Source of the DNA: KBS50 sp042434095
GTDB lineage: Bacteria; Actinomycetota; Actinomycetes; Mycobacteriales; Micromonosporaceae
Length of the DNA: 64,000 nucleotides
Direction of reading: 5' to 3'
Assembly: GCF_042434095.1 (NCBI RefSeq)
Contig: NZ_JBHLUE010000019.1
Coordinates: 1 to 64,000, forward strand
This document shows positions 57,085 through 64,000 of the stretch, in pieces. The first letter of the stretch is position 1; the number at the start of each line of letters is the position of its first letter. The notes under the pieces were generated by a model that had not been told where the DNA came from, did no database searches, and worked only from the letters and a program-made list of their open reading frames with translations. Both the position numbers and the translations under genes were made by a program.

Positions 57085-58989
57085 CTACCGCCCCGGCCGG
57101 CCAGAGCCGGGCTTGAGCACGCCTCGGGCCAGTCCATCGGCCGTGGCCTGCGCCAACTCTTCGCCCAGACTGCTCGCTTGTCGGATAGCCGACTCGAAGG
57201 CGTCGAGCCGGCAGAACGCCTCGCCCAGCTCCCGCTGCTCCCCCACCGGCACCCGCGCCACCTGCGCCCGCCGGATGTCGAACCGCAGCGTCCCGGACAG
57301 GCTGCTGGCCTGTCGCTCGTTGTCGGTGGTGCGCACCTGCCCGGCCAGGAACCACGGGTCCAGCGCGGCCGGGTTTGGCCGCAGCAGGTAGATGTGCCGG
57401 CCGAGCAGCGCGCCGCCGGGCTCGTCAACGACCCGGGCCGTGAGCCGGGGCGCGATCATCGGCACCAGCACGTCGCCGGCTTCCAGGAGGATCCGCGGGG
57501 TCAGCCCGTCGTCGCGTCCGGAGGGCGGCCGGTTGCGCACGATGTCCTCGGCGGTCATCACGGGGCCACCGGCCTCCGGCTCGGCGGCCGAGGATGAGGA
57601 CGCGGCGCGTACCGGTCCGAGCAGCTGGAGCGCCCCGGCGCGCGCCAGATCCGCGACCGAGGTGGTGGGTGGTGCGGTCGTGGTGTCGGCGCCGGCCGTG
57701 ACCTCCGGCAGCAGCGCGGGCAGCTCGGCCAGCAGCGCGGCCAGCCTTTCCCGGGTACGGCCTACCTGCTCCCCCGCCACGTCGGCGTGCGCCACCGGTT
57801 GCCGGCGGGCGGGCGTGAGGTCGACCTCGTCGTCCAGCAGCTCGATGATGGGCAAGGTACGGGCGAAGTCGGGCTCCTCGATGGACTCGCCGGGCCACGC
57901 GACGAACCGGCGGTAAGTCTCGACCGTCCGGGCGTATGCCGCGGCCAGGTCCGGGCCGGCCGCCGCCACGTCGATGAGCAGCAGCTGGGCGGGCGCCGCG
58001 GTCTCCGGTGCGGGTCGCCGCAGCACCCACAGGTGCAGCGGTACGGCGTGCGTGGCCGCGGCCCGGGCGGGCAGCGCCACGACTGCCCGCAGCGCGCCGC
58101 GGCGCAGCAGCTCGGCCCGGATCCTTCGCCCGGCGCGGCGGCTGGCGGCGGCGGGCGGCATGAGCATGACGGCAGAGCCGCCCTCCCGCAGGTGCGCGAG
58201 GGCGTGCTGCACCCAGGCCAGCTCGGGCTCGGTGCGTGGCGGCACGCCGTACACCCAGCGGGGATCGTAGCCGAGTTCCTCCTGGCCCCAGTTGGTGAGG
58301 CCGATCGGGGTGCCGCAGACGACCGCGTCGACGGTGGTGTCGGCGTACGCGTCGTGTCGGAGCGAGTCGCCGATCCGGACCTCGCCGGTGGTCTGGTGCA
58401 GCGCGAGCCAGATCTGCGCGACACGCGCGGTGGGCGCCTCGATTTCCTGGCCGCAGATGGCGGTGGCGCCGGCGCGGGCCGCCGCGCGGAGGATCCGGCC
58501 GGCGCCGCAGGCCGGGTCGAGGACGGTACGTCGGTCCGCGCCGGCCAGGTCGACCATCAGTTTGGACAGGTCGTCGACGGTGGCCCGGGGCCGGCCGCTG
58601 GGGGTGTCGGCGAACTGCCGCAGCAGCTCGTCGTACGTCTCGGCGGCGCCACACTGCGCGGCCACCTCCGCGGCGTCCCGGAGCAGGTCGTCGGTCGGGG
58701 TGGATCCGGGGTGCAGCAGGTGCTCGCCGACGGCGACCAGGAGGTCGATCTGGGCGTCACCGGCCGAGGCGAGCCGCCGGGCCAGCCGGTCGGCTGCGGA
58801 CGCCTCGGGCAGCTTGCCCTGCTCGCGCAGCCAGCCCTCGACCTGGGTCAGTTCGAACTCCGGGCTGTTGGCGGTGCCACCGACGGGCGCCGGGAAGTCG
58901 GGGTGCCGCTTGCGCCAGTTGCTGACGGCGGCTCGGCCGACGCCGGCGAGGCGGGCGATGTCGGCGGCTGTGACCGTTGGACTCTCCAC
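57085..58989 (-). CDS. N6-DNA methylase-like protein with degenerate motif IV
   Basis: The 634-residue protein has an N-terminal HTH (TAADIARLAGVGRAAVSNWRKRHPDFP). The type I-like methylase core has motif I VLDPACGAGRIL (Asp158-Gly162). Later blocks DPRWVYGVPPRTEPELAWVQHALAHLREGG and a C-terminal TRD-like region (LLGRHIYLLRPNPAALDPWFL) match the actinobacterial orphan family. Where family members have NPPF/NPPY, this protein reads VVCGTPIGLTNW: residues 226-229 are GTPI. Loss of the catalytic Asn and both Pro argues for no methyl transfer, but SAM and DNA binding may remain. It could be a sensor of modification state. ATG 58989 assumed. Confidence 0.85.
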   Translation of the reverse strand: MESPTVTAADIARLAGVGRAAVSNWRKRHPDFPAPVGGTANSPEFELTQVEGWLREQGKLPEASAADRLARRLASAGDAQIDLLVAVGEHLLHPGSTPTDDLLRDAAEVAAQCGAAETYDELLRQFADTPSGRPRATVDDLSKLMVDLAGADRRTVLDPACGAGRILRAAARAGATAICGQEIEAPTARVAQIWLALHQTTGEVRIGDSLRHDAYADTTVDAVVCGTPIGLTNWGQEELGYDPRWVYGVPPRTEPELAWVQHALAHLREGGSAVMLMPPAAASRRAGRRIRAELLRRGALRAVVALPARAAATHAVPLHLWVLRRPAPETAAPAQLLLIDVAAAGPDLAAAYARTVETYRRFVAWPGESIEEPDFARTLPIIELLDDEVDLTPARRQPVAHADVAGEQVGRTRERLAALLAELPALLPEVTAGADTTTAPPTTSVADLARAGALQLLGPVRAASSSSAAEPEAGGPVMTAEDIVRNRPPSGRDDGLTPRILLEAGDVLVPMIAPRLTARVVDEPGGALLGRHIYLLRPNPAALDPWFLAGQVRTTDNERQASSLSGTLRFDIRRAQVARVPVGEQRELGEAFCRLDAFESAIRQASSLGEELAQATADGLARGVLKPGSGRPGR

Positions 58990-59096
58990 CCGAACAGTGT
59001 GGCACAGCCGTCAAGCATCGTGTCTGTTGACAGTGTTCACGTCCAGATGCTCTCATGGATGTCATCACAACCAATCACCTTTGTGGAGGCACCCTC

Positions 59097-59660
59097 ATGC
59101 GCAAGCTCCCCATCCTCGGAATCGTCGCGGCGTCCGCCCTCGCCCTCGGCTGCGGCGCCGGCTCGACCACCGGCGGCGACAAGCCCGACGACAAGCAGGC
59201 CAGCGGCGGCAGCGCCGCTAGCAGCAGCGGCTCGAAGCCGGCCGGCACGGACGCCGGCGCGGCCACCATCGGCCGCCCGGTCCGGGACGGAAAGTTCGAG
59301 TTCGTGGTCAAGAAGGTCACCTGCGGCGTGGGCAAGGTCGGCAGCTCGATGCTCAACCAGAAGCCGCAGGGGCAGTTCTGCCTGGTCACCGTCACCGTGA
59401 AGAACATCGGCAAGCGGGCGCAGACGCTCGACGGCGCCAGCCAGCAGGCGTACGCGGCCAACGGCACCGAGTACTCCACCGACGCCGAGGCCGGGATCTA
59501 CGCCAACCAGGACGGCAACAGCACGTTCTTCAACGACATCAACCCCGGCAACCAGGTCACCGGAGTGCTGGTGTTCGACGTACCGAAGAACGTCAAGCTC
59601 GCCAAGCTCGAGCTGCACGACTCGGCCTTCTCCGGCGGCGTCACCGTCCGCCTGGCCTGA
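59097..59660 (+). CDS. DUF4352-type lipoprotein
   Basis: The 187-residue protein begins MRKLPILGIVAASALALGC, a lipoprotein signal with Cys at residue 19. A Gly/Ser/Asp-rich linker (GSTTGGDKPDDKQASGG) follows, then a beta-sandwich domain (KFEFVVKKVTCGVGKVGSS... LVTVTVKNIGKRAQTLDG... LVFDVPKNVKL) of the DUF4352 (telomeric-repeat-binding-factor-like, immunoglobulin-like) family. It is surface-exposed. GGAGG precedes the ATG by about 7 nt. Confidence 0.88.
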   Translation: MRKLPILGIVAASALALGCGAGSTTGGDKPDDKQASGGSAASSSGSKPAGTDAGAATIGRPVRDGKFEFVVKKVTCGVGKVGSSMLNQKPQGQFCLVTVTVKNIGKRAQTLDGASQQAYAANGTEYSTDAEAGIYANQDGNSTFFNDINPGNQVTGVLVFDVPKNVKLAKLELHDSAFSGGVTVRLA

Positions 59661-59735
59661 ACCCTCACCATCCCGAGCCGGGCGCGGAACCGCGAAACCC
59701 GCCTGGCCCACCACCCCCACCACGAGGAGCACACC

Positions 59736-61523
59736 GTGCACCGCACCCAGCGCCACCGCACCGGCGGCGGCCCGACGCACCGGCCGCCCACCCGTACCGA
59801 CCAGAGCCGGCCCACGACCGACCCGCCGCCCAGCGAGGCCGACCCGCCCGAGCCGCCGCCCGCGGTGGGTCCGTCCTCGGTTCGCCCCCGCGACACGTAC
59901 CGCACCACGCTGTACCGCTTGGACCGGGTCCCGCCGAGCAAGGAGGGACTGGCCGAGGCGCTGAACAGCGAATACCTGGCCGACCGGGACATCTCCATCG
60001 AGGAGCGGCGGATCGCGGACGCGCCGGCGCTGGTGGTGCGCGGCATCGTCCGCTGCGACCGCGCCGACTGGTGCGATCCCCTCGACCGGATGACCGGCCG
60101 CGCCCCGGACATCGGTCACGCCAGTGCCGGCTGCGCCGTGGTCATCGCCGTCGACGACCAGGTGTACGCGCTGACCTACGGCGCCCTCGGCCGGTTCCTG
60201 GTCGACACCTCCCTGGCCAGCCCCGACTTCGGCCTCGCCTTCGCCGTCCGGTCGGTGTCCCCGCAGAAGATCCGGCAGGTCCGCCGCAAGGTGTTCGGCA
60301 CGGGTGGTCGGGTCGACCGCAACCTGGTGCCGTCCGGCCAGCACATCCGCTGGTACGGCATCGACAAGTGGGGCGAGATCGTCGGGCAGCTCGCCGGGCC
60401 TATCGTCAACCCCCGGCTCACCGCCTGCGGCCCGGCGGGGCGGTCCACCAGCATCAGCGGCGGCACCTCGCTCGGGATCGACCTGGGCGTCGAGCCCCCC
60501 GACCTGCTCGCCGACCTGCGGGAGATCGCTCGGGTGTGCCGGCGCGAGTCGCCGCTGGCCGACCTCGAGTTCGTCACCCAGATCCGGCCGATCCAGCGCG
60601 GCGACGCGCGGCTGGCCGACGTCACCGGGCGGCTGGACAAACTGCTCGGGCAGGCCGAGCCGGACGGCGTCGGGCTGGCCGTCCCGGGCGACCTGGTGGA
60701 CCGGATCGAGGACGCGCGGGCGTACCGGCTGCGGGTGGCGTACGCCGGTCGGAAGCCGGCAGTGGTCGCGGACCTGGCCCTCGACGACATCCTCGCCCAG
60801 ACCCGGGAGGCGCCGGCCGGGCAGCGTTGGGACGGCCTGCGCAAGGGCCGGATCGGCCTGTACGCGGACGCGGCGGGCCGCGACGAGCTGGGTAGCGCGC
60901 CGGCGGACCGCTGGCTGACCGCGCAGCTCGCGCACGGCGCCAGCCAGCTGTTTCTGCACGAGGGCCGCTGGTACGAGATCGGCGAACGGCACCTGGAGTT
61001 CCTGCAGGCGGAGATCGCGGAGATCCTCGCCCGGCCGACCGCCGTGGCCCTGCCGCCGTGGCCCGTCGGGATGGAGGAGAAGGACTACAACGACCTGGCG
61101 GCCGGCGCCAGCGGCTACGTGCCGCTCGACCGGCGGCTGCTGCGGACCGCTCAGCATCCTCGCGGCATCGAGGGCGCGGACCTGCTCGGCCCCGGCGGGG
61201 AGCTGATCCACGTCAAGCGGGCCTCCGGCAGCGCCCCGCTGAGCCACCTGTTCGCGCAGGGTGTGGTCGCGGTGGACGCGCTCAAGTACGAGCGTGACGC
61301 GCGGGCGCGGTTGGTCGAGCGGGTCCGCGCCGAACGGCCCCGTCACTGGCTCGGGCTCGACTTCCGGCCGCACACGGTGGTGTACGCCATCGCGCTGGAC
61401 CGGGGTCGTGCCCTCACGGCCGGCTCGTTTTTCACCTTCGCCCAGGTGGCCCTCTACCGCGCGGTCAAGGCGCTGCGTGCCGAGAACGTCGACGTGCAGG
61501 TCGTCGGCATCCCTTCGTCCTGA
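59736..61523 (+). CDS. TIGR04141/DUF6119-type sporadically distributed protein
   Basis: The 595-residue protein starts at GTG 59736 (GAGGAG 6 nt upstream). After a Pro-rich ~50-residue N-terminus comes RDTYRTTLYRLDRVPPS. Later signatures are PTAVALPPWPVGMEEKDYNDLAAG and HVKRASGSAPLSHLFAQG, which I recognise as the TIGR04141 (DUF6119) family. This family is scattered among bacteria and often sits in defence islands; its biochemical role is not established. It is followed 24 bp on by a small ORF and then an HNH nuclease. Confidence 0.72.
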   Translation: MHRTQRHRTGGGPTHRPPTRTDQSRPTTDPPPSEADPPEPPPAVGPSSVRPRDTYRTTLYRLDRVPPSKEGLAEALNSEYLADRDISIEERRIADAPALVVRGIVRCDRADWCDPLDRMTGRAPDIGHASAGCAVVIAVDDQVYALTYGALGRFLVDTSLASPDFGLAFAVRSVSPQKIRQVRRKVFGTGGRVDRNLVPSGQHIRWYGIDKWGEIVGQLAGPIVNPRLTACGPAGRSTSISGGTSLGIDLGVEPPDLLADLREIARVCRRESPLADLEFVTQIRPIQRGDARLADVTGRLDKLLGQAEPDGVGLAVPGDLVDRIEDARAYRLRVAYAGRKPAVVADLALDDILAQTREAPAGQRWDGLRKGRIGLYADAAGRDELGSAPADRWLTAQLAHGASQLFLHEGRWYEIGERHLEFLQAEIAEILARPTAVALPPWPVGMEEKDYNDLAAGASGYVPLDRRLLRTAQHPRGIEGADLLGPGGELIHVKRASGSAPLSHLFAQGVVAVDALKYERDARARLVERVRAERPRHWLGLDFRPHTVVYAIALDRGRALTAGSFFTFAQVALYRAVKALRAENVDVQVVGIPSS

Positions 61524-61547
61524 GCCCTCCTTGAGTTAGGAGCTGTC

Positions 61548-61817
61548 ATGCGTCCCGACGAGTTCCTCCGCGCCGCCCACCTCCTCCCGCACGAGCTGCG
61601 GGTCCGCGCCAACGCGCTGCGCCCGTACCTGCGGGCGCAGGGGTGCGCCGAGTGCGAGCGGATCGGCGACCAGCTCAGCCTCGCCCTCACCGCTGCCACG
61701 TATGACGAGATGGTGGCTGCCGGTCAGCTGTTGGCCGCCGCCGAGCGGCGAGCCGCCGCGCACGACGGTTCGCACGACCCGCCAACTGCAGGGTTGGGGC
61801 GGCTGTGGGCGGCGTAG
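61548..61817 (+). CDS. Small helical protein between TIGR04141 and HNH genes
   Basis: The 89-residue protein begins MRPDEFLRAAHLLPHELRVRANALRPYLRAQGCAECERIG and is helical, with one Cys pair (CAEC). TTAGGAG lies about 5 nt before the ATG, and the gene is 24 bp behind the TIGR04141-type gene, so it is in the same transcript. No family is recognised. Confidence 0.6.
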   Translation: MRPDEFLRAAHLLPHELRVRANALRPYLRAQGCAECERIGDQLSLALTAATYDEMVAAGQLLAAAERRAAAHDGSHDPPTAGLGRLWAA

Positions 61818-61962
61818 CGACCTACCATCGGTACGGCTGCAATCCCGGTGCTGCACAGACGGGCGATCGGGCGGCGGACACCGGGAGTTCCCGTCGCTCG
61901 CGCCCGTACCAGTCGGGTATCGGACAGCCCGGTCCACGCTCGCTCGCGGCAAGATCTGTTTC

Positions 61963-62898
61963 GTGCGCGCGTATGTCGGGGTGACGGACGGCGAGTGGTA
62001 CCGGTTCCTGGCGGCCCGACCCGACGTGACCGAGGTGAACTTCTGGCGGCCGTCGACGAAGGCGGCCTTCCGCGCCCTCCAACCGGGCGAGCCGTTCTTC
62101 TTCAAGAGCCACCACCCGCACAACCGGATCGTCGGCGGCGGCTTCTTCAGCGGGTTCGTGCCGCTGCGGCTGTCCGAGGCGTGGTCCACCTTCTATGAGG
62201 GCAACGGCGTGGAAAGCCTGGCCGCGTTGCGCCGCAGTGTCGGCCGGTACCGCAAGGCGCCGCTTGGGCCCGACGAGGATCCCGAGATCGGGTGCGTGCT
62301 GATCCGCGACACGGTCTTCTTCCCGCCCGACCAGCCGGCCGAACCGCCACCGGACTTCGCCCCGAACGTGGTGCAGGGCAAGGGCTACGACCTCGCCGAC
62401 CCGTCGTACGCCGGCTACTTCGGGTTGCTGATGCAGCGCCTGCTCGGGCACACCGTCGAGTTCGACCTGAGCGAGCCGTGGCACCGGCCCGGCCCGGTGT
62501 ACGGGGACAAGCGGCTGGCGCCGTACCGGCTCGGTCAGCAGGCGTTCAAGGCCGTGGTGCTCGGCGCGTACGGGCGGCGCTGCGCCATCACCGGCGGCCG
62601 GATCCAGCCGGTGCTGCAGGCCGCGCACATCCGGCCGCTGCCGGTGGGCGGCGAGCACCGGCTGGACAACGGGCTGCTGCTGCGCTCCGACGTGCACACC
62701 CTGTTCGACCGGGGCTATCTCGGTGTCGACCCGAAGTATCGGCTGCAGGTCAGTCCCCGGCTGCGCGCCGAGTTCGGCAACGGCGAGGAGTTCTATTCAC
62801 GCGCCGGCGAGCAGATCGCCGCGCCGCAGGCACCACGAGATCGGCCGAACCGTGAGTTCCTGGAGTGGCACCAGGACCAGGCCTTCCGGCGTGCCTGA
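61963..62898 (+). CDS. PUA-like/HNH endonuclease
   Basis: The 311-residue protein from GTG 61963 has an N-terminal domain (VRAYVGVTDGEWYRFLAARPDVTEVNFWRPSTKAAFRALQPGEPFFFKSHHPHNRIVGGGFFSGF) of the PUA-like/EVE-related type that may sense modified bases. The C-terminal HNH unit is RRCAITGGRIQPVLQAAHIRPLPVGGEHRLDNGLLLRSDVHTLFD (His, Asn and His in AHI...DN...DVH). This HNH_2-type layout is common in restriction enzymes. GTG was chosen as the first start before the conserved domain; the ribosome-binding site is weak. It could be a modification-dependent nuclease; that is inference. Confidence 0.8.
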   Translation: MRAYVGVTDGEWYRFLAARPDVTEVNFWRPSTKAAFRALQPGEPFFFKSHHPHNRIVGGGFFSGFVPLRLSEAWSTFYEGNGVESLAALRRSVGRYRKAPLGPDEDPEIGCVLIRDTVFFPPDQPAEPPPDFAPNVVQGKGYDLADPSYAGYFGLLMQRLLGHTVEFDLSEPWHRPGPVYGDKRLAPYRLGQQAFKAVVLGAYGRRCAITGGRIQPVLQAAHIRPLPVGGEHRLDNGLLLRSDVHTLFDRGYLGVDPKYRLQVSPRLRAEFGNGEEFYSRAGEQIAAPQAPRDRPNREFLEWHQDQAFRRA

Positions 62899-62912
62899 CG
62901 GCTGTCGAGGCC

Positions 62913-63293
62913 TCATTGCCCGTGGCAGACGGCTTCCACGTTGTGGCCGTCCAGGTCCCGTAGGTAGACCGCGTAGTAGCCGGGGTGGTATTCCGGCCAC
63001 TCCCGCGGGGCGTGCAGCACCTCGACACCCGCGGCCACCGCAGCGGCGTGCACCGCGTCGACGGCCTCCCGGTCGGCGGCGCGGAACGCCAGGTGGGCCT
63101 CCCGGGTCTCGGCGCCGGCGGCGGGACTGAGCCAAAAGCTGGGGTTGCCGTCCGGGCCGGCGAACCCGACCACGAAGGAGCCGCCGACGGGGAACCGCAT
63201 GGCCTCGCGGATGCCGAGCGGCGCGAAGGCCCGCAGGTAGAAGGCGACGGACGCCTCGACGTCGGCGACCTGGACTCCAACGTGATCGAGCAT
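62913..63293 (-). CDS. VOC (glyoxalase-like) family protein
   Basis: The 126-residue protein begins MLDHVGVQVADVEASVAFYLRAFAPLGIREAM, the VOC N-terminal betaalphabeta unit. The ending EYHPGYYAVYLRDLDGHNVEAVCHGQ is the usual C-terminal metal-binding signature (HPGYY, DGHN). The substrate is unknown. It converges with the HNH gene, whose stop is 15 bp away. Confidence 0.88.
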   Translation of the reverse strand: MLDHVGVQVADVEASVAFYLRAFAPLGIREAMRFPVGGSFVVGFAGPDGNPSFWLSPAAGAETREAHLAFRAADREAVDAVHAAAVAAGVEVLHAPREWPEYHPGYYAVYLRDLDGHNVEAVCHGQ

Positions 63294-63420
63294 GGCGCGG
63301 ACGCTACCGACTACGTACGACACTTCCGCTCCGATGACGCCCTCGGGGATGACCGCCATCCGCGGCCATCCCCGAGGTTGGTGCCGTTTCAGTTCACGGC
63401 GCCGACGGTGTCACCGTCGC

Positions 63421-64000
63421 CTACAGATTCGACGAGCCGTATGAACCCCAGGCGTCGCCCCACAGGTCAAGGCCGATGTAGGACGTACCGGCACACCAGC
63501 TGATGCAGAACTTGGCCTGGGCGACGGTGTCGTACCGGGTACGGGACGGGTTGTAGTAGCCGGTCGGGCTGTTGGTCCACTTGTCGAAGGACCACCCGAA
63601 GTTGGTGTAGGTGCTCCAGTTGTAGCCGCCTCCCCAGACCGAGGAGCCGTCCTGGCACCAGTTGATGGTGCCGTTGAGGCGCATCAGCGTGCCGCCGTAG
63701 ATGTTGTCCTTCCACTGGGACCGCGACCAGGTCCAGCACGAGGACGAGGCCAGCGCCACCTGTTCGTTTGCCGAGAGCGGCCGGCCGGCCGCGGCGCGGG
63801 TCTGCGCGTACTGCTGGGACGAGATCCGGGAGATCGGCCCGGACGAGGCGCGGGTGACCACCGGGGTCGTCACGTCGGTGAGCGGCGGCGGCGCCGCGGA
63901 AGCTGGCGGGGCCGGGGCCACCGGCTTGGCCGGAGCGGCGCTGGCGGGGCTGCCGGCGAGCAGCACGATCAGCGCCACCCCGGCGGTCAGGACGGGGTGG
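63421..64000 (-). CDS. Secreted protein, 5' end beyond the window
   Basis: The frame is open to the right edge and ends at 63421. Reading minus, it includes a signal-peptide core (VLTAGVALIVLLAGSPASA) cleaved near ASA-AP, so the true start probably lies beyond 64000; a GTG at 63978 is the only start inside the window. The mature domain is aromatic- and Asn-rich with Cys pairs (SSSCWTWS, NWCQDG, FCISWCAGTS). The Trp/Gly pattern (SVWGGGYNWSTYTNFGWSFDKW) suggests a wall- or sugar-binding secreted domain. No family is assigned. Confidence 0.7.
   Translation of the reverse strand, partial: HPVLTAGVALIVLLAGSPASAAPAKPVAPAPPASAAPPPLTDVTTPVVTRASSGPISRISSQQYAQTRAAAGRPLSANEQVALASSSCWTWSRSQWKDNIYGGTLMRLNGTINWCQDGSSVWGGGYNWSTYTNFGWSFDKWTNSPTGYYNPSRTRYDTVAQAKFCISWCAGTSYIGLDLWGDAWGSYGSSNL

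Noticed and set aside
59037..61373. Long open frame on the minus strand across the TIGR04141-type gene
   Set aside because: Its codon composition is that of a shadow of the plus-strand gene, and it lacks any recognisable motif.
1..64000. tRNA or rRNA genes
   Set aside because: I saw no cloverleaf with conserved TTCGANTC-type arms or rRNA core sequence on either strand, though a covariance scan would be more sensitive.

Overview
The window is very GC-rich, uses GTG and TTG starts freely, and is packed with 4-base ATGA/GTGA gene overlaps. It encodes CBM2 cellulases, replication-relaxation/DUF2637 conjugation genes and DivIVA-like small proteins. This points to a filamentous actinomycete, most likely Micromonosporaceae (Micromonospora/Actinoplanes type). 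Genus is an inference. A 120-base run of N at 42147-42266 shows this is a scaffolded draft.

Layout. 1-9.9 kb: a membrane-anchored NB-ARC/TPR protein cut by the left edge, small housekeeping-type enzymes, an alpha/beta hydrolase fragment fused out of frame to a cytochrome P450 remnant, a HEPN protein, and a lipoprotein-type signal peptidase I. 10-16.5 kb: a K+ channel with two RCK domains plus its small membrane partner, then cupin/PIG-L deacetylase and glycosyltransferase/glycoside hydrolase pairs. 16.7-23.3 kb: secreted proteins (two tandem paralogues, FN3-CBM2, a small secreted protein, CBM2-GH5 cellulase) and an ArsR/DUF2071 operon with a clear operator. 24.5-28.6 kb: an HSP90-like ATPase coupled to a TPR protein and preceded by a small coupled ORF. 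29-31.1 kb: remnant of an actinomycete integrative/conjugative element, with four 33-bp direct repeats, abutting a monooxygenase that has lost its N-terminus.

31.9-38 kb: regulator/enzyme pairs (HxlR-MFS, MarR-LLM oxidoreductase, MerR-SnoaL), each with a visible candidate operator. 38-43.2 kb: a 902-residue protein of unknown function facing two membrane proteins. 43.7-63 kb: a defence-like island. It holds an RHH-like/RAMA protein, a Nudix/PP2C/TPR-membrane operon, and a divergent GntR regulator. Next comes a continuous minus-strand operon hsdM-hsdS-hsdR-Ser/Thr kinase-(PUA-like/CBS/HEPN), then an orphan N6-methylase with a broken motif IV, a TIGR04141/DUF6119 protein and a PUA-like/HNH nuclease. 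63.4 kb to the end: a secreted protein cut by the right edge.

The most interesting candidates for something new are: (1) the kinase plus PUA-like/CBS/HEPN pair translationally coupled to each other behind a complete type I restriction-modification operon; (2) a three-copy dispersed stem-loop whose stem co-varies while an 11-nt loop stays fixed, one copy lying in the leader of a DivIVA-like gene; and (3) the repeat-bearing overlapping ORF in the conjugative remnant. All product names are from reading sequence motifs; no database search was run.
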